A DNA stretch of 64,000 nt, taken from the NCBI GenBank assembly GCA_964006375.1, contig OZ023265.1:150698769-150762768 (forward strand). Direction: 5' to 3'. Shown here piece after piece: positions 1-11,180 of this stretch (its first letter is position 1; each line of letters opens with the position of its first letter). The notes under the pieces were generated by a model. The model searched no databases. It had not been told where the DNA came from and saw only the letters and a list, made by a program, of their open reading frames with translations. The position numbers and the translations under genes are program-made. This DNA comes from Tillus elongatus. Taxonomy: Eukaryota; Arthropoda; Insecta; Coleoptera; Cleridae.

Positions 1-540
1 AATGGCAAGTTCATATAGCAGGAAATACAAGTTTCAAGATATGGTTTTCCTTCAACTACAACTATTACTATTTTTATAATACTACTAGCTGATTACCTGG
101 CATTGCCCGGGACTAATGATTTGATATTTCTTACCTACCCCCATGTTTTAAACGGTATCATTATTAATCTTAGCGACCCTGAAAACTATGACACCGAAGC
201 TAATATTCCTCTTTTTACATGCCATGTATATTAAACAAAATAAAATAAAGACCATACAACATTGAATACATCAGTTCTAGTATGTATATCATCGGACTTA
301 ATCCATATAATATATTACTATTACATACTTGGATGGGTGCCAGCTGTGGCGAATATTGTATATGAAAGGTAATCGGAAACTACCACATTGCACCTTTCCC
401 AAACAGTATTCATAGCACACAGTGATTGTTGCAACGACAAAGTGACATCGACGTTGCTCCTAGAAAGTGGCTCAGATAAAGGATTCTTTTGCAAGAAAAA
501 CGGTACGCTCAAGCAGCAATTGCACACGGGATAAATGTTT
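1..540. other. intergenic, nothing recognised
   Basis: AT-rich sequence with no supported coding region, RNA gene or repeat boundary. Short open frames here are not similar to anything I know. Confidence 0.5.
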
Positions 541-559
541 CACAAGCATCTATGGATAG

Positions 560-1510
560 AATGAAGATATCTTTGGATCTGGGTATTTGAGTATGCGCCC
601 TCTTGAGTAAAAACCTGTGGATGAAAGACGGCGAGAATGGAGAGAAAACTTGTCCAGATTGCTAAGGCAAACAGTAAAGCAACCAGTAGACTTAAAAAAA
701 GTATGGAGCAGTATTACCTAAGGCTGATTGCTGCTGGATTGTAAGCCCGCTGTCCCCACAAAAAGCAAAAATCACACTTTCCATGGCCAATTGCAGGTGT
801 ATACATATTTCCCTCAGTAAAATATTTATTGAACTTTTTTTAAGAATGGCAGGTTTATATGATTGTCAGTTAGAGTGAGTAGAATTAAAGGTCAAGTGTG
901 CTGAAGGCTATTTTCATTTTCCGGGTAATTTTTCTGATGAATTAACATTTATACCATTTTGGAGAAAGCAATCAGTATGTGAGGAGCTTCAATGACGAGT
1001 TTTTTACATATTGCACAGACTGCGAAACATTCTACTCAAGTGATGATCTAGAGTGTCTGCTCAAGGAACTGGTCATTTATACATTGCAGAAGTGATGATC
1101 AATAAGGTTTAATACAAAAAAGTGCTGGAGACAGGTTACCCTCTCAACTGAATGACTGGTTCCCAAATGGTGCCTTCATCTTCATGCATGGTTCGGTGCA
1201 CCTTACATCACCAAGTTTTTGGGATAAAACAGAGTAAGAACTCTGCCGTGGCCTGGAAATAGACCAAATATGAACCCTATTGAGAATCTTTGGGCCATTG
1301 TCCAGAAGAGGTTAAAGAAAACCAACATAACAACAAACGTGGATCGTAGATCTGAGATCAACCCCGATAAACATCTGGCTTCCTGATAAGAAAATCAAGA
1401 ACTCTTGCCAAAACTGGTGGAGAGCATCCTAAGGCGTACTGAACCATTTATTAAAAGCAAGGACGTGCATACTGAACATGAAATGTAACAGCATTGTGTT
1501 CATTTTTCAA
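560..1510 (+). pseudogene. Tc1-like transposase relic
   Basis: Decayed DNA-transposon sequence. The best evidence is at 1243-1320, which reads as a Tc1-type C-terminal block around MNPIENLW, preceded by WPGN; this block carries the last catalytic acidic residue in Tc1 transposases. A degraded counterpart of the QDGAPCH block lies just upstream, near 1170-1210. Frames are broken by stops and frameshifts, so no product is possible. The part from 865 onward is repeated in the second copy of the tandem duplication (block at about 4665-4742), but the upstream part is not, so the duplication breakpoint falls inside this relic. Terminal inverted repeats were not found. Confidence 0.6.
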
Positions 1511-1628
1511 TAAATAAGAAATCAGCACTGCTTTGACATGTTTGATCTTAAAAATCGTCACGTCTTTAGGTTTACTTTATCTATGTATATATGTTACAGA
1601 TGGGGATATTTTATTTATGTATATTCAT

Positions 1629-3652
1629 CAGAGGTGTGCCAACTCATGTTGTTTCGAACCGAACCATCAACAAACTTAACAAATATGTTGGCTCGAACTA
1701 AGAAACTTATTAATTGGCTTGCTACAAAAAAGCTTCAGCTTATGATTGTAAAAAATACACTGTAAAAAGTAATATGTCCAAACAAATATCTAAATATAAT
1801 TGAACTGTCACTTCCAGTTTTGCGGCTTCAGAGTCCTAAAAGCAATTATTTTCTTCACCAATATATCTCCCCACTCTCCACATCATTTGTAAAACCATTC
1901 CCTTTCTAGTTATTAATAACAAATAAATTAATGCTCTTTACTTTCTACAATAAATTTTGACATTAGCTTAACTTGGCAGCGTAGATGTAGAAGTCTTAAA
2001 AATGTTATTAATATATCTTTTTGTATTTTTTTAAACGTTGATCCATCTTCATAATTAACACCAGCCCCAGAAAGCATTTTCACTTAACCAACCTGCACGG
2101 GGGTCGCAAATAGATAGAGTAGTGAGGAAGGGAGTAGCGACCACCTGGCAGTTGCGTCGTGTGATAGGGAGGACCTGGGGACTTAATCCTAGGATCCTTC
2201 GTTGGATCTACACTGCGATCGTCAGGCCGAGAATCCTCAAAGGGGCGTTGGTCTGGTGTGAACCAAACTACCAGCAGGAAGCTGGCCAAACTCCAAAGGC
2301 TGGCAATCCTGGGTATTACAGGCGCTATGAGGATGACACCCTCAGCCGCGCTAGAGGTCCTGTTGATGCTGCCATTGCTTCCCATCTGTATCAGAAGGGA
2401 GACTCTGGCGTCTTAGAATGCGAGACTCAGGAAACTGGTGTGGAGAGGGAGCAGTAATAAGGCATGCAAGAGTCGTCAAGGAGGTGGTAAAGGAAATTCG
2501 ATTTCCGCCATAAAGGTGCGGGACGATATTAGGTTGCCTAGGCCATACACCCTCAGGATCCCCAGTAGGGATCAGTTTCACAGACGGATCGCAGCTGGAG
2601 GACCAACAATCCTCCGGGGCAGGAATATACATCGAGGGCCTGGGGGTGCACGAGAGCTATGCTCTCGGCGCATATACCACGGCATTCGAAACAGAGGTGT
2701 ATGCTATCCTGCCTGTAGCCAATAGACAGGATGTGATGAGGAGTCCCGATAAATGTGTGTACATCTGCTCTGCGCGGCCAGAATCAGGTCAACACTGGTT
2801 CAGGAGTGCGCTGACGACCTCAGAGGACTAGCCAGGACGAAGCAGGTGCAACTGGTGTGGGTTCCAGGACACTGTGGCATAGCGGGGAATGAAGTGGCGA
2901 ATAATCTCGCAAGACTCGGTTCCCGGCGGCCGTTTTGTGGCCCGGAGACTGCGATAGGCATAAGTAGGAAGACAGTCTCTGTCACCTTAGACAGGTGGAC
3001 CGAGGAAGCAATGGAGAGGCACTGGGGGTCGGTTGGTGGTTGCAGGCAGGCGACGGACTTCGTGGAAGGGCCAGGCAGAGATAAAGCTGTCTGGCTACTT
3101 GGAAGGAGTCGACCTACGCTTCGCCGCGTCCTTGGGGTGCTGACAGGCCACTGCGCCCTTAGAAGACACCTCTCATTGATAGGCATAGAGAGGGATCCCA
3201 TTTGCCAGGAATGCGGCGAGGATGAAGAAACGTCCTACCACTACCTGTGTGAATGCGAGGCTTTTGGGAGTCTTCGAGCAGAATTGTTTGGATCGAGGAC
3301 TCTGCAGAGGAATCAGGTAAGTACTGTCCAATTGAAGACAGTCACGGTCTTCATCTCGAGGTCGAGGCGGTTTGGCGATGGAACTGAGGAAGAGTAGAGC
3401 ATGGTTGCTGGGGTTGGCAAAAAGGGCAAATTGTGGCCTACTTGCTTGGCGTTGGCCTCCCCACCACTGCTACTACTAACCAACCTGCAAAGTTTGACAA
3501 ACCTCTGCCTTTGGTAGAAATAGAATGGGTATCTTCTACTTACCATACATTGTATGATACAACATACCAAATTTTTTTCTTTTAGGACATTGTTTATTGG
3601 CATTGAAGAATTTCAGTTAGTTCAACGGTCGATTTTAAATTTTACAATATAT
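1629..3652 (+). mobile_element. hAT-like non-autonomous element, split by a LINE (copy 1)
   Basis: The left end reads CAGAGGTGTGCCAA, a form typical of hAT termini, followed by repeated CGAACC motifs. The body runs to 2097, is interrupted by a LINE and resumes at 3490, where it stays alignable in reverse complement with 40976-41345. The right end is lost near 3652 at a LINE fragment. No transposase is encoded. The copy in the second duplication unit is 5051-7074. Assignment to hAT rests on the terminus only. Confidence 0.5.
2098..3476 (+). mobile_element. 5'-truncated RNase H-bearing LINE (copy 1)
   Basis: The 3' part of a non-LTR retrotransposon second ORF: reverse-transcriptase thumb/connection (WIYTAIVRP), then RNase H (VWVPGHCGIAGNEVA at about 2857-2901), then a CCHC-type knuckle (CQECG..., H...CEC, 3208-3258). 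Frames are broken and one open piece, 2753-3397, covers the RNase H end. The 3' tail ends in ACTACTACT. A perfect 13-bp target duplication (TAACCAACCTGCA) lies at 2085-2097 and 3477-3489, so both ends are known. RNase H places it in the I/R1/LOA group. It belongs to the same family as 38751-40232. Confidence 0.88.
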
Positions 3653-4027
3653 TCTCCAGTAGATCATTTATCTATGAGGAACAAAAGAGGACCAAGGATT
3701 GAAGCTTGAAGTATCCCTTGTTCTGGAGTTATCTATTCTGACTTTTCACTGTTCAATCTAATTTTTTTTCTCCAGTAGATCATTTATCTATGAGGAACAA
3801 AAGAGAACCAAGGATTGAACCTTGGAGTATCCCTTGTTCTAGATTTATCCATTCTGACTTTTCACTGTTCAATCTAATTTTTTGTTTCCTGTGCGTCAGT
3901 TACCAAGACCAGTTGTTTCTGTTGATGTCCTCATGTCCCGTATGTGAGCTCTTGCAATATTTTATGAGACATAGAGTCGAATGCCTTTCCAAAGTCACAG
4001 AAGTTGGCCCTTTTTTGTCAAATCATA
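3653..4027 (-). pseudogene. LINE reverse-transcriptase relic with internal tandem duplication
   Basis: On the minus strand, 3950-4020 reads FGKAFDSMSHKILQEL, the F..KAFD..SH block of LINE reverse transcriptases. The following part reads ILQGSILGPLLF, the GxxQGSxLGPLLF block. The latter lies in a 116-bp direct tandem duplication (3653-3768 and 3769-3884), so the block occurs twice. No intact frame. Repeated at 7075-7449 in the second large copy. Confidence 0.65.
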
Positions 4028-4262
4028 ATTTTATTTATTTATTCAGAACGGGATAACCCCAATTATAAAAACAAGTACAATAATAGCAAGTGATAGTCAC
4101 AAGCAGGTATAAGTAAAACAACAATCAATCAACTGGTCACATTACAGAACAATATTAAACATTACGTAGTCACACTACACAACGATCAAATAAAATATAT
4201 GCTAGGTGTGGGTAACAGATGCAAGAGACCGCTTGAAAGCAGAAAACGAGCAACCGAAAAAA
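4028..4262 (-). mobile_element. LINE 3' untranslated end
   Basis: On the minus strand this ends in GGTTATCCCGTTCTG followed by AATAAATAAATAAA, a LINE 3' UTR with polyadenylation-like repeats. No coding sequence remains. Repeated at 7450-7684. It may or may not belong to the neighbouring reverse-transcriptase relic: in minus-strand order the 3' end comes before that coding piece, so two insertions are more likely. Confidence 0.45.
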
Positions 4263-4286
4263 TACGGTTTGCCTGGTTTTAAGAGA

Positions 4287-7200
4287 GTCAGTTAGAGTGA
4301 GTAGAATTAAAGGTCAAGTGTGCTGAAGGCTATTTTCATTTTCCGGGTAATTTTTCTGATGAATTAACATTTATACCATTTTGGAGAAAGCAATCAGTAT
4401 GTGAGGAGCTTCAATGACGAGTTTTTTACATATTGCACAGACTGCGAAACATTCTACTCAAGTGATGATCTAGAGTGTCTGCTCAAGGAACTGGTCATTT
4501 ATACATTGCAGAAGTGATGATCAATAAGGTTTAATACAAAAAAGTGCTGGAGACAGGTTACCCTCTCAACTGAATGACTGGTTCCCAAATGGTGCCTTCA
4601 TCTTCATGCATGGTTCGGTGCACCTTACATCACCAAGTTTTTGGGATAAAACAGAGTAAGAACTCTGCCGTGGCCTGGAAATAGACCAAATATGAACCCT
4701 ATTGAGAATCTTTGGGCCATTGTCCAGAAGAGGTTAAAGAAAACCAACATAACAACAAACGTGGATCGTAGATCTGAGATCAACCCCGATAAACATCTGG
4801 CTTCCTGATAAGAAAATCAAGAACTCTTGCCAAAACTGGTGGAGAGCATCCTAAGGCGTACTGAACCATTTATTAAAAGCAAGGACGTGCATACTGAACA
4901 TGAAATGTAACAGCATTGTGTTCATTTTTCAATAAATAAGAAATCAGCACTGCTTTGACATGTTTGATCTTAAAAATCGTCACGTCTTTAGGTTTACTTT
5001 ATCTATGTATATATGTTACAGATGGGGATATTTTATTTATGTATATTCATCAGAGGTGTGCCAACTCATGTTGTTTCGAACCGAACCATCAACAAACTTA
5101 ACAAATATGTTGGCTCGAACTAAGAAACTTATTAATTGGCTTGCTACAAAAAAGCTTCAGCTTATGATTGTAAAAAATACACTGTAAAAAGTAATATGTC
5201 CAAACAAATATCTAAATATAATTGAACTGTCACTTCCAGTTTTGCGGCTTCAGAGTCCTAAAAGCAATTATTTTCTTCACCAATATATCTCCCCACTCTC
5301 CACATCATTTGTAAAACCATTCCCTTTCTAGTTATTAATAACAAATAAATTAATGCTCTTTACTTTCTACAATAAATTTTGACATTAGCTTAACTTGGCA
5401 GCGTAGATGTAGAAGTCTTAAAAATATTATTAATATATCTTTTTGTATTTTTTTAAACGTTGATCCATCTTCATAATTAACACCAGCCCCAGAAAGCATT
5501 TTCACTTAACCAACCTGCACGGGGGTCGCAAATAGATAGAGTAGTGAGGAAGGGAGTAGCGACCACCTGGCAGTTGCGTCGTGTGATAGGGAGGACCTGG
5601 GGACTTAATCCTAGGATCCTTCGTTGGATCTACACTGCGATCGTCAGGCCGAGAATCCTCAAAGGGGCGTTGGTCTGGTGTGAACCAAACTACCAGCAGG
5701 AAGCTGGCCAAACTCCAAAGGCTGGCAATCCTGGGTATTACAGGCGCTATGAGGATGACACCCTCAGCCGCGCTAGAGGTCCTGTTGATGCTGCCATTGC
5801 TTCCCATCTGTATCAGAAGGGAGACTCTGGCGTCTTAGAATGCGAGACTCAGGAAACTGGTGTGGAGAGGGAGCAGTAATAAGGCATGCAAGAGTCGTCA
5901 AGGAGGTGGTAAAGGAAATTCGATTTCCGCCATAAAGGTGCGGGACGATATTAGGTTGCCTAGGCCATACACCCTCAGGATCCCCAGTAGGGATCAGTTT
6001 CACAGACGGATCGCAGCTGGAGGACCAACAATCCTCCGGGGCAGGAATATACATCGAGGGCCTGGGGGTGCACGAGAGCTATGCTCTCGGCGCATATACC
6101 ACGGCATTCGAAACAGAGGTGTATGCTATCCTGCCTGTAGCCAATAGACAGGATGTGATGAGGAGTCCCGATAAATGTGTGTACATCTGCTCTGCGCGGC
6201 CAGAATCAGGTCAACACTGGTTCAGGAGTGCGCTGACGACCTCAGAGGACTAGCCAGGACGAAGCAGGTGCAACTGGTGTGGGTTCCAGGACACTGTGGC
6301 ATAGCGGGGAATGAAGTGGCGAATAATCTCGCAAGACTCGGTTCCCGGCGGCCGTTTTGTGGCCCGGAGACTGCGATAGGCATAAGTAGGAAGACAGTCT
6401 CTGTCACCTTAGACAGGTGGACCGAGGAAGCAATGGAGAGGCACTGGGGGTCGGTTGGTGGTTGCAGGCAGGCGACGGACTTCGTGGAAGGGCCAGGCAG
6501 AGATAAAGCTGTCTGGCTACTTGGAAGGAGTCGACCTACGCTTCGCCGCGTCCTTGGGGTGCTGACAGGCCACTGCGCCCTTAGAAGACACCTCTCATTG
6601 ATAGGCATAGAGAGGGATCCCATTTGCCAGGAATGCGGCGAGGATGAAGAAACGTCCTACCACTACCTGTGTGAATGCGAGGCTTTTGGGAGTCTTCGAG
6701 CAGAATTGTTTGGATCGAGGACTCTGCAGAGGAATCAGGTAAGTACTGTCCAATTGAAGACAGTCACGGTCTTCATCTCGAGGTCGAGGCGGTTTGGCGA
6801 TGGAACTGAGGAAGAGTAGAGCATGGTTGCTGGGGTTGGCAAAAAGGGCAAATTGTGGCCTACTTGCTTGGCGTTGGCCTCCCCACCACTGCTACTACTA
6901 ACCAACCTGCAAAGTTTGACAAACCTCTGCCTTTGGTAGAAATAGAATGGGTATCTTCTACTTACCATACATTGTATGATACAACATACCAAATTTTTTT
7001 CTTTTAGGACATTGTTTATTGGCATTGAAGAATTTCAGTTAGTTCAACGGTCGATTTTAAATTTTACAATATATTCTCCAGTAGATCATTTATCTATGAG
7101 GAACAAAAGAGGACCAAGGATTGAAGCTTGAAGTATCCCTTGTTCTGGAGTTATCTATTCTGACTTTTCACTGTTCAATCTAATTTTTTTTCTCCAGTAG

Positions 7201-7684
7201 ATCATTTATCTATGAGGAACAAAAGAGAACCAAGGATTGAACCTTGGAGTATCCCTTGTTCTAGATTTATCCATTCTGACTTTTCACTGTTCAATCTAAT
7301 TTTTTGTTTCCTGTGCGTCAGTTACCAAGACCAGTTGTTTCTGTTGATGTCCTCATGTCCCGTATGTGAGCTCTTGCAATATTTTATGAGACATAGAGTC
7401 GAATGCCTTTCCAAAGTCACAGAAGTTGGCCCTTTTTTGTCAAATCATAATTTTATTTATTTATTCAGAACGGGATAACCCCAATTATAAAAACAAGTAC
7501 AATAATAGCAAGTGATAGTCACAAGCAGGTATAAGTAAAACAACAATCAATCAACTGGTCACATTACAGAACAATATTAAACATTACGTAGTCACACTAC
7601 ACAACGATCAAATAAAATATATGCTAGGTGTGGGTAACAGATGCAAGAGACCGCTTGAAAGCAGAAAACGAGCAACCGAAAAAA
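4287..7684. repeat. 3.4 kb tandem duplication, copy 2
   Basis: Second copy of the unit at 865-4262, same orientation. It carries the same nested elements at +3,422: Tc1-like relic 4287-4930, hAT-like element 5051-7074, LINE 5520-6898 with its 13-bp target duplication, antisense reverse-transcriptase relic 7075-7449 and LINE 3' end 7450-7684. Identity ends at a run of six A, after which both copies run into unrelated sequence. Confidence 0.9.
5520..6898 (+). mobile_element. 5'-truncated RNase H-bearing LINE (copy 2)
   Basis: Duplicate of the LINE at 2098-3476, with the same target duplication at 5507-5519 and 6899-6911. It was copied by the 3.4 kb duplication and is not a second retrotransposition event. 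The open piece 6175-6819 carries RNase H and the zinc knuckle. Confidence 0.88.
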
Positions 7685-8820
7685 GGCAACAACTTAGCAT
7701 TTGCATTAGCAAAATTCAACATTCTATTCAGGGGACTGAATATACCATAATTTGTAGAGTGATGAAACACCTGAAACAATTTTCTAATAAAAAATGCCTT
7801 AGAATATATATTTAAATTATTCCCTAATTGCTAAATGTTTTTTTTTTGGTCCCAATGTGTCCAACTAACTGTCAAAAATAAACGAGAGTGAAGTTTCCTG
7901 AAAATACCATACAGACTTAAAAAAAAATGTTGCTACCTTTGGCATCACTGAATGCCTGTAAAGCTCAATTTTGAACTAATTTTGAGCAACGAACCTTGGG
8001 ACTATTTAATAGAATTGCATATTTCAAACTATTTTAATATCGCCTATAGGAGGGTGGTTTTGAAACCTCCTCAAACTCTTGCAGGCTAATACGCATGTGT
8101 GTGACGTCACCGTGGCGAACAAGATGGCAGAGGAATAGTGTCACGAAGGATATGACATCCAAGATGTCGGTGTGAAAATAAGAAAAGCTACAATTTTAAT
8201 TTTACATAAAATGACGTTTATAAATATGGCGGTTGGCGCCCATTCTCATTCCTAAGCAGAGCAAGAAAGATGAAATTTTATATTATCGAATAACCTATCA
8301 AAATTAAAAGCTGCGCCAGAGTTAAATTGTAGGTTGTCAAATGGTTTAGAGAAAATACTTTATCCGAATGGTATCATAAGTATAACCTACAGCTTCTTTG
8401 TGTAGTAGCTCGTAACTTGCTTTACTTGAATAAATATACTAAAATATATTATATAGTAAACTATGTGTGAGCTAATTCGGTTCAATCTGAATTTTTTATT
8501 TTGACTAATATTCTTCCATATGTTTCTAATTGCTCACCACTTTTGATTATCTTAAGATTTTCTCTGGGGTGGTTCTCACCAAAAATTGCTCAGCAACACA
8601 TGACTTAACTGTTGTACCATATCGTAGTTGTGATGTGTGCCTTAGATCTAATATGAATAGATCTATTTTTCACGGCATATCTAGGATTCGTCTTTACAAC
8701 TAATTTGATAGATCCTAGCCATTCAATGGCTTTAATTTTAAATGTTGTTTTACTTTCTTTTCATGTTAAACAGTGTTTTTTGCAATAAACGACTGAACTC
8801 ACTTTAAAAATGAGCCTTGT
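7685..8820. other. intergenic with interspersed repeat at 7820-8050
   Basis: No gene seen. 7820-8050 is clearly related to 25311-25590 on the same strand (shared blocks around GCTACCTTTGGCA and GAATGCCTGTAAAG). At 25 kb that family ends in an hAT-like terminus. The rest is unassigned. Confidence 0.5.
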
Positions 8821-9795
8821 AAATATCGATGCTCTCTCTTGAATTATTTATTATCATTCACATGAATGATATTAATTTCAGTGAAGATTTTGAATATATA
8901 AGTTTGTTTGCTGACGACACATTGATTGCCTGTACTGGAGACAATGTTGCAAATATGGTTACAAGAATGAATGAAGTTCTTGATAGGTTTGCTGCACACC
9001 TGCATGTGAACAGACTGGCGTTGAATGTGGACAAAACAAAAGCTATGTTATTGGGTAGTAAGTATAGGCTGAAGATGATAGATTGTAATAATGTAACTTT
9101 GATGATTGAAAACAAGAGGATAGAATTTGTAAAAGAAATGAAATATTTGGGTTTTGTTTTGGATGAGGCACTTAGCTTTAAGAGTCACTCTGAGTGCATA
9201 AGCAAGAAAATAAGGAAAAAATTATTTTTGTTCACAATTTGTCAGTGTATGCTAGTATCACAGTGTATCACACACTGTTACAACCTTATTTTGATTACTA
9301 TGCTACCTTGCTTCACGTGATGGATCTGAACTAACTGAATGTGTTACAGAAACTGCAGAATCGTGGAATGCGAATTGTCTTAAGAGTGAGCAGATATACA
9401 CCTATAAAATTGATGCTAACGACTTTGAACTGGCAATGTGTTTCAGATAGACGGTACTATTTAACGATATTTGTTTTTAAACTTGCAAAGAATCTGTTGC
9501 CAGCCTATTTCGATACATTTCTGGTTTTTTAACAGAGACATTCACCAATATAATACAAGGGGTGCTGATGGTCTGCACATATATAGAACCTATTCAAGTG
9601 GAGCAATGAAGTTAGTGTTTTTTTAGAGGTATCAGCGAGTTTAACAGCTTACCTGATGATTTAAGAAATTGTGGTACATTGGGTTTATTTAGGAGAAAAC
9701 TTTTTCAGTTATTGATGTTGAGAGCACATATATGATTAAATGTTAATTTGTTTGTATGTATTAGGATTTCCTATATTGAAATAAACTTATTATTA
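8821..9795 (+). pseudogene. 5'-truncated CR1/Jockey-type LINE
   Basis: Begins inside the reverse transcriptase: an INDIN-like block, then FADDTLIA (catalytic FADD at about 8908-8919), the LNVDKTKAM block and KYLGFVLDEALSF. Downstream coding (NRGMRIVLRV, 9359-9388) is in another frame, so the product is broken. The element ends with AATAAACTTATTATTATTAC near 9781-9795, a (TTA)n tail. The 5' end is truncated as usual for LINEs. I saw no target duplication. Confidence 0.75.
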
Positions 9796-11180
9796 TTACT
9801 ATGTTCCCTTTTCCATCTAATGCCTATGTTGTATTTAATTTTCTGAGAATAAATACATTATTATTATTATTAATTCTTGTGGTTGTAATACTCATCAGAA
9901 AAAAATTCACTCACTGATTCAGTAACTGTTTATTAGCATAATGAAACCCATTATATCAAAAATAACATAAAATGTATAAAGTAAATTAACTGAAAATTAT
10001 GTTGTTGAAGGAAATACCACATATATTTTTTTGGGGGAACAATTCTGCACATTATCACACAATTAATAACCATCGAACATGTAATTAAATCAATTTTATA
10101 TTTGTGAAATCTACACATCTCAAGATACTATATACAAAAAATACTAAAATACAAAATAATCATGTTAGAACGAAACAAATAATTTACATATATAAAGGAA
10201 AACAAAAATAAAATAAATAAGCACAATGAGATAATACATCAGTCAACTCTCTCTTAAGTCGGCACCTCTCGGAAGCAAATTTTCCTCTAACTCAAATTAT
10301 TTAAATGTCAACTATGTTACAAATTTGTTGGCTTTAAAGATCCTGTGGCATGGAATAGTACTTCCTCTAAGTCAAACAAACTAATTCTTATCTATATTTT
10401 TAAAGTTATTACAGATAATGGTTTAAGTAAAATATATTTTCTACAACATTAAAGGACTAGATTGTGTATGTATGTACATATTTTTTAAATTGGCAAATGC
10501 GTGATTAACTGAACAAATGTCATGCATTCTCTGCTCTCTAATTCCGTGTGCAAACACAACGGCCCTGAGGCGGTAAATTGGGCATCTCTTGCCATGACAT
10601 CACTGATGAACAATGAACATAACCTCAAATTTTTTAATTTCAGTGGATGTGTGACAAGCAGCAGTATGATTTGTGGCATATATTCAATACAACTTGCAGT
10701 TCATTTGTTTCAAGTCTATTTTAAGAAAAAGGGTTGCTTTACACATGGATAGTTATAATTGGATTGACCTGGAAGAGCGAGGAGAGAAAAAGTAGAGAAT
10801 TTTATAAAAGGAAACGTCAAATTTGTCATTTATGTAAATCTTTATCAAATTGTAACTGTGCAAGTTTAAAGAATCTTTGCCTAAGTTACGTTGTATAACT
10901 AATCAATTAATAAAATAAAAATTGGCGTGTTTTGTTGAATGTGAGAAAGTATTTTCTAGCCCGTCAACCTTCAACCGCCATAATAGAAATGCTCATAAAC
11001 AAATACGACTTAATTTTATCACATATGCACTTGTGCTCAGAGCCCAAATTGTATTTCAAATTTAATAACGACTTGCATTCGCATTTGCTTTGGTCATAAT
11101 TTGGGGCAATAGTCTTGATCTTGATATAATCTTTATTTTTAAAAAGATAGCAATTAGGACAATGCCAAATATTAACCCAC
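9796..11180. other. AT-rich intergenic; possible DNA-transposon end at 10240
   Basis: No coding region supported. A second (TTA)n run at 9856-9872 follows AATAAATACA, probably another LINE 3' end. At 10240 the sequence CAGTCAACTCTCTCTTAAGT resembles the reverse complement of 22205-22245 and looks like a pogo/Tigger-type terminus, but no partner end was established. Confidence 0.35.

Larger units (their letters stand above)
865..4262. repeat. 3.4 kb tandem duplication, copy 1
   Basis: About 3,398 bp matching 4287-7684 at an offset of exactly 3,422. By eye I found one mismatch (g at 2004, a at 5426) and no indel, but I did not compare every base. A 24-bp unique spacer (4263-4286) separates the copies. 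The unit contains a Tc1-like relic, an hAT-like element split by a LINE, and two antisense LINE pieces. Either a very recent segmental duplication or an assembly error. Confidence 0.9.

Noticed and set aside
1538..1765. 75-codon frame at 1538 and its copy at 4960
   Set aside because: It crosses from the Tc1-like relic into the hAT-like terminus and has no known domain.
2080..2385. Minus-strand frames over the LINE at 2.1-3.2 kb (and the copy at 5.5-6.6 kb)
   Set aside because: Shadow frames of the LINE coding strand; the plus strand carries RNase H and the zinc knuckle.
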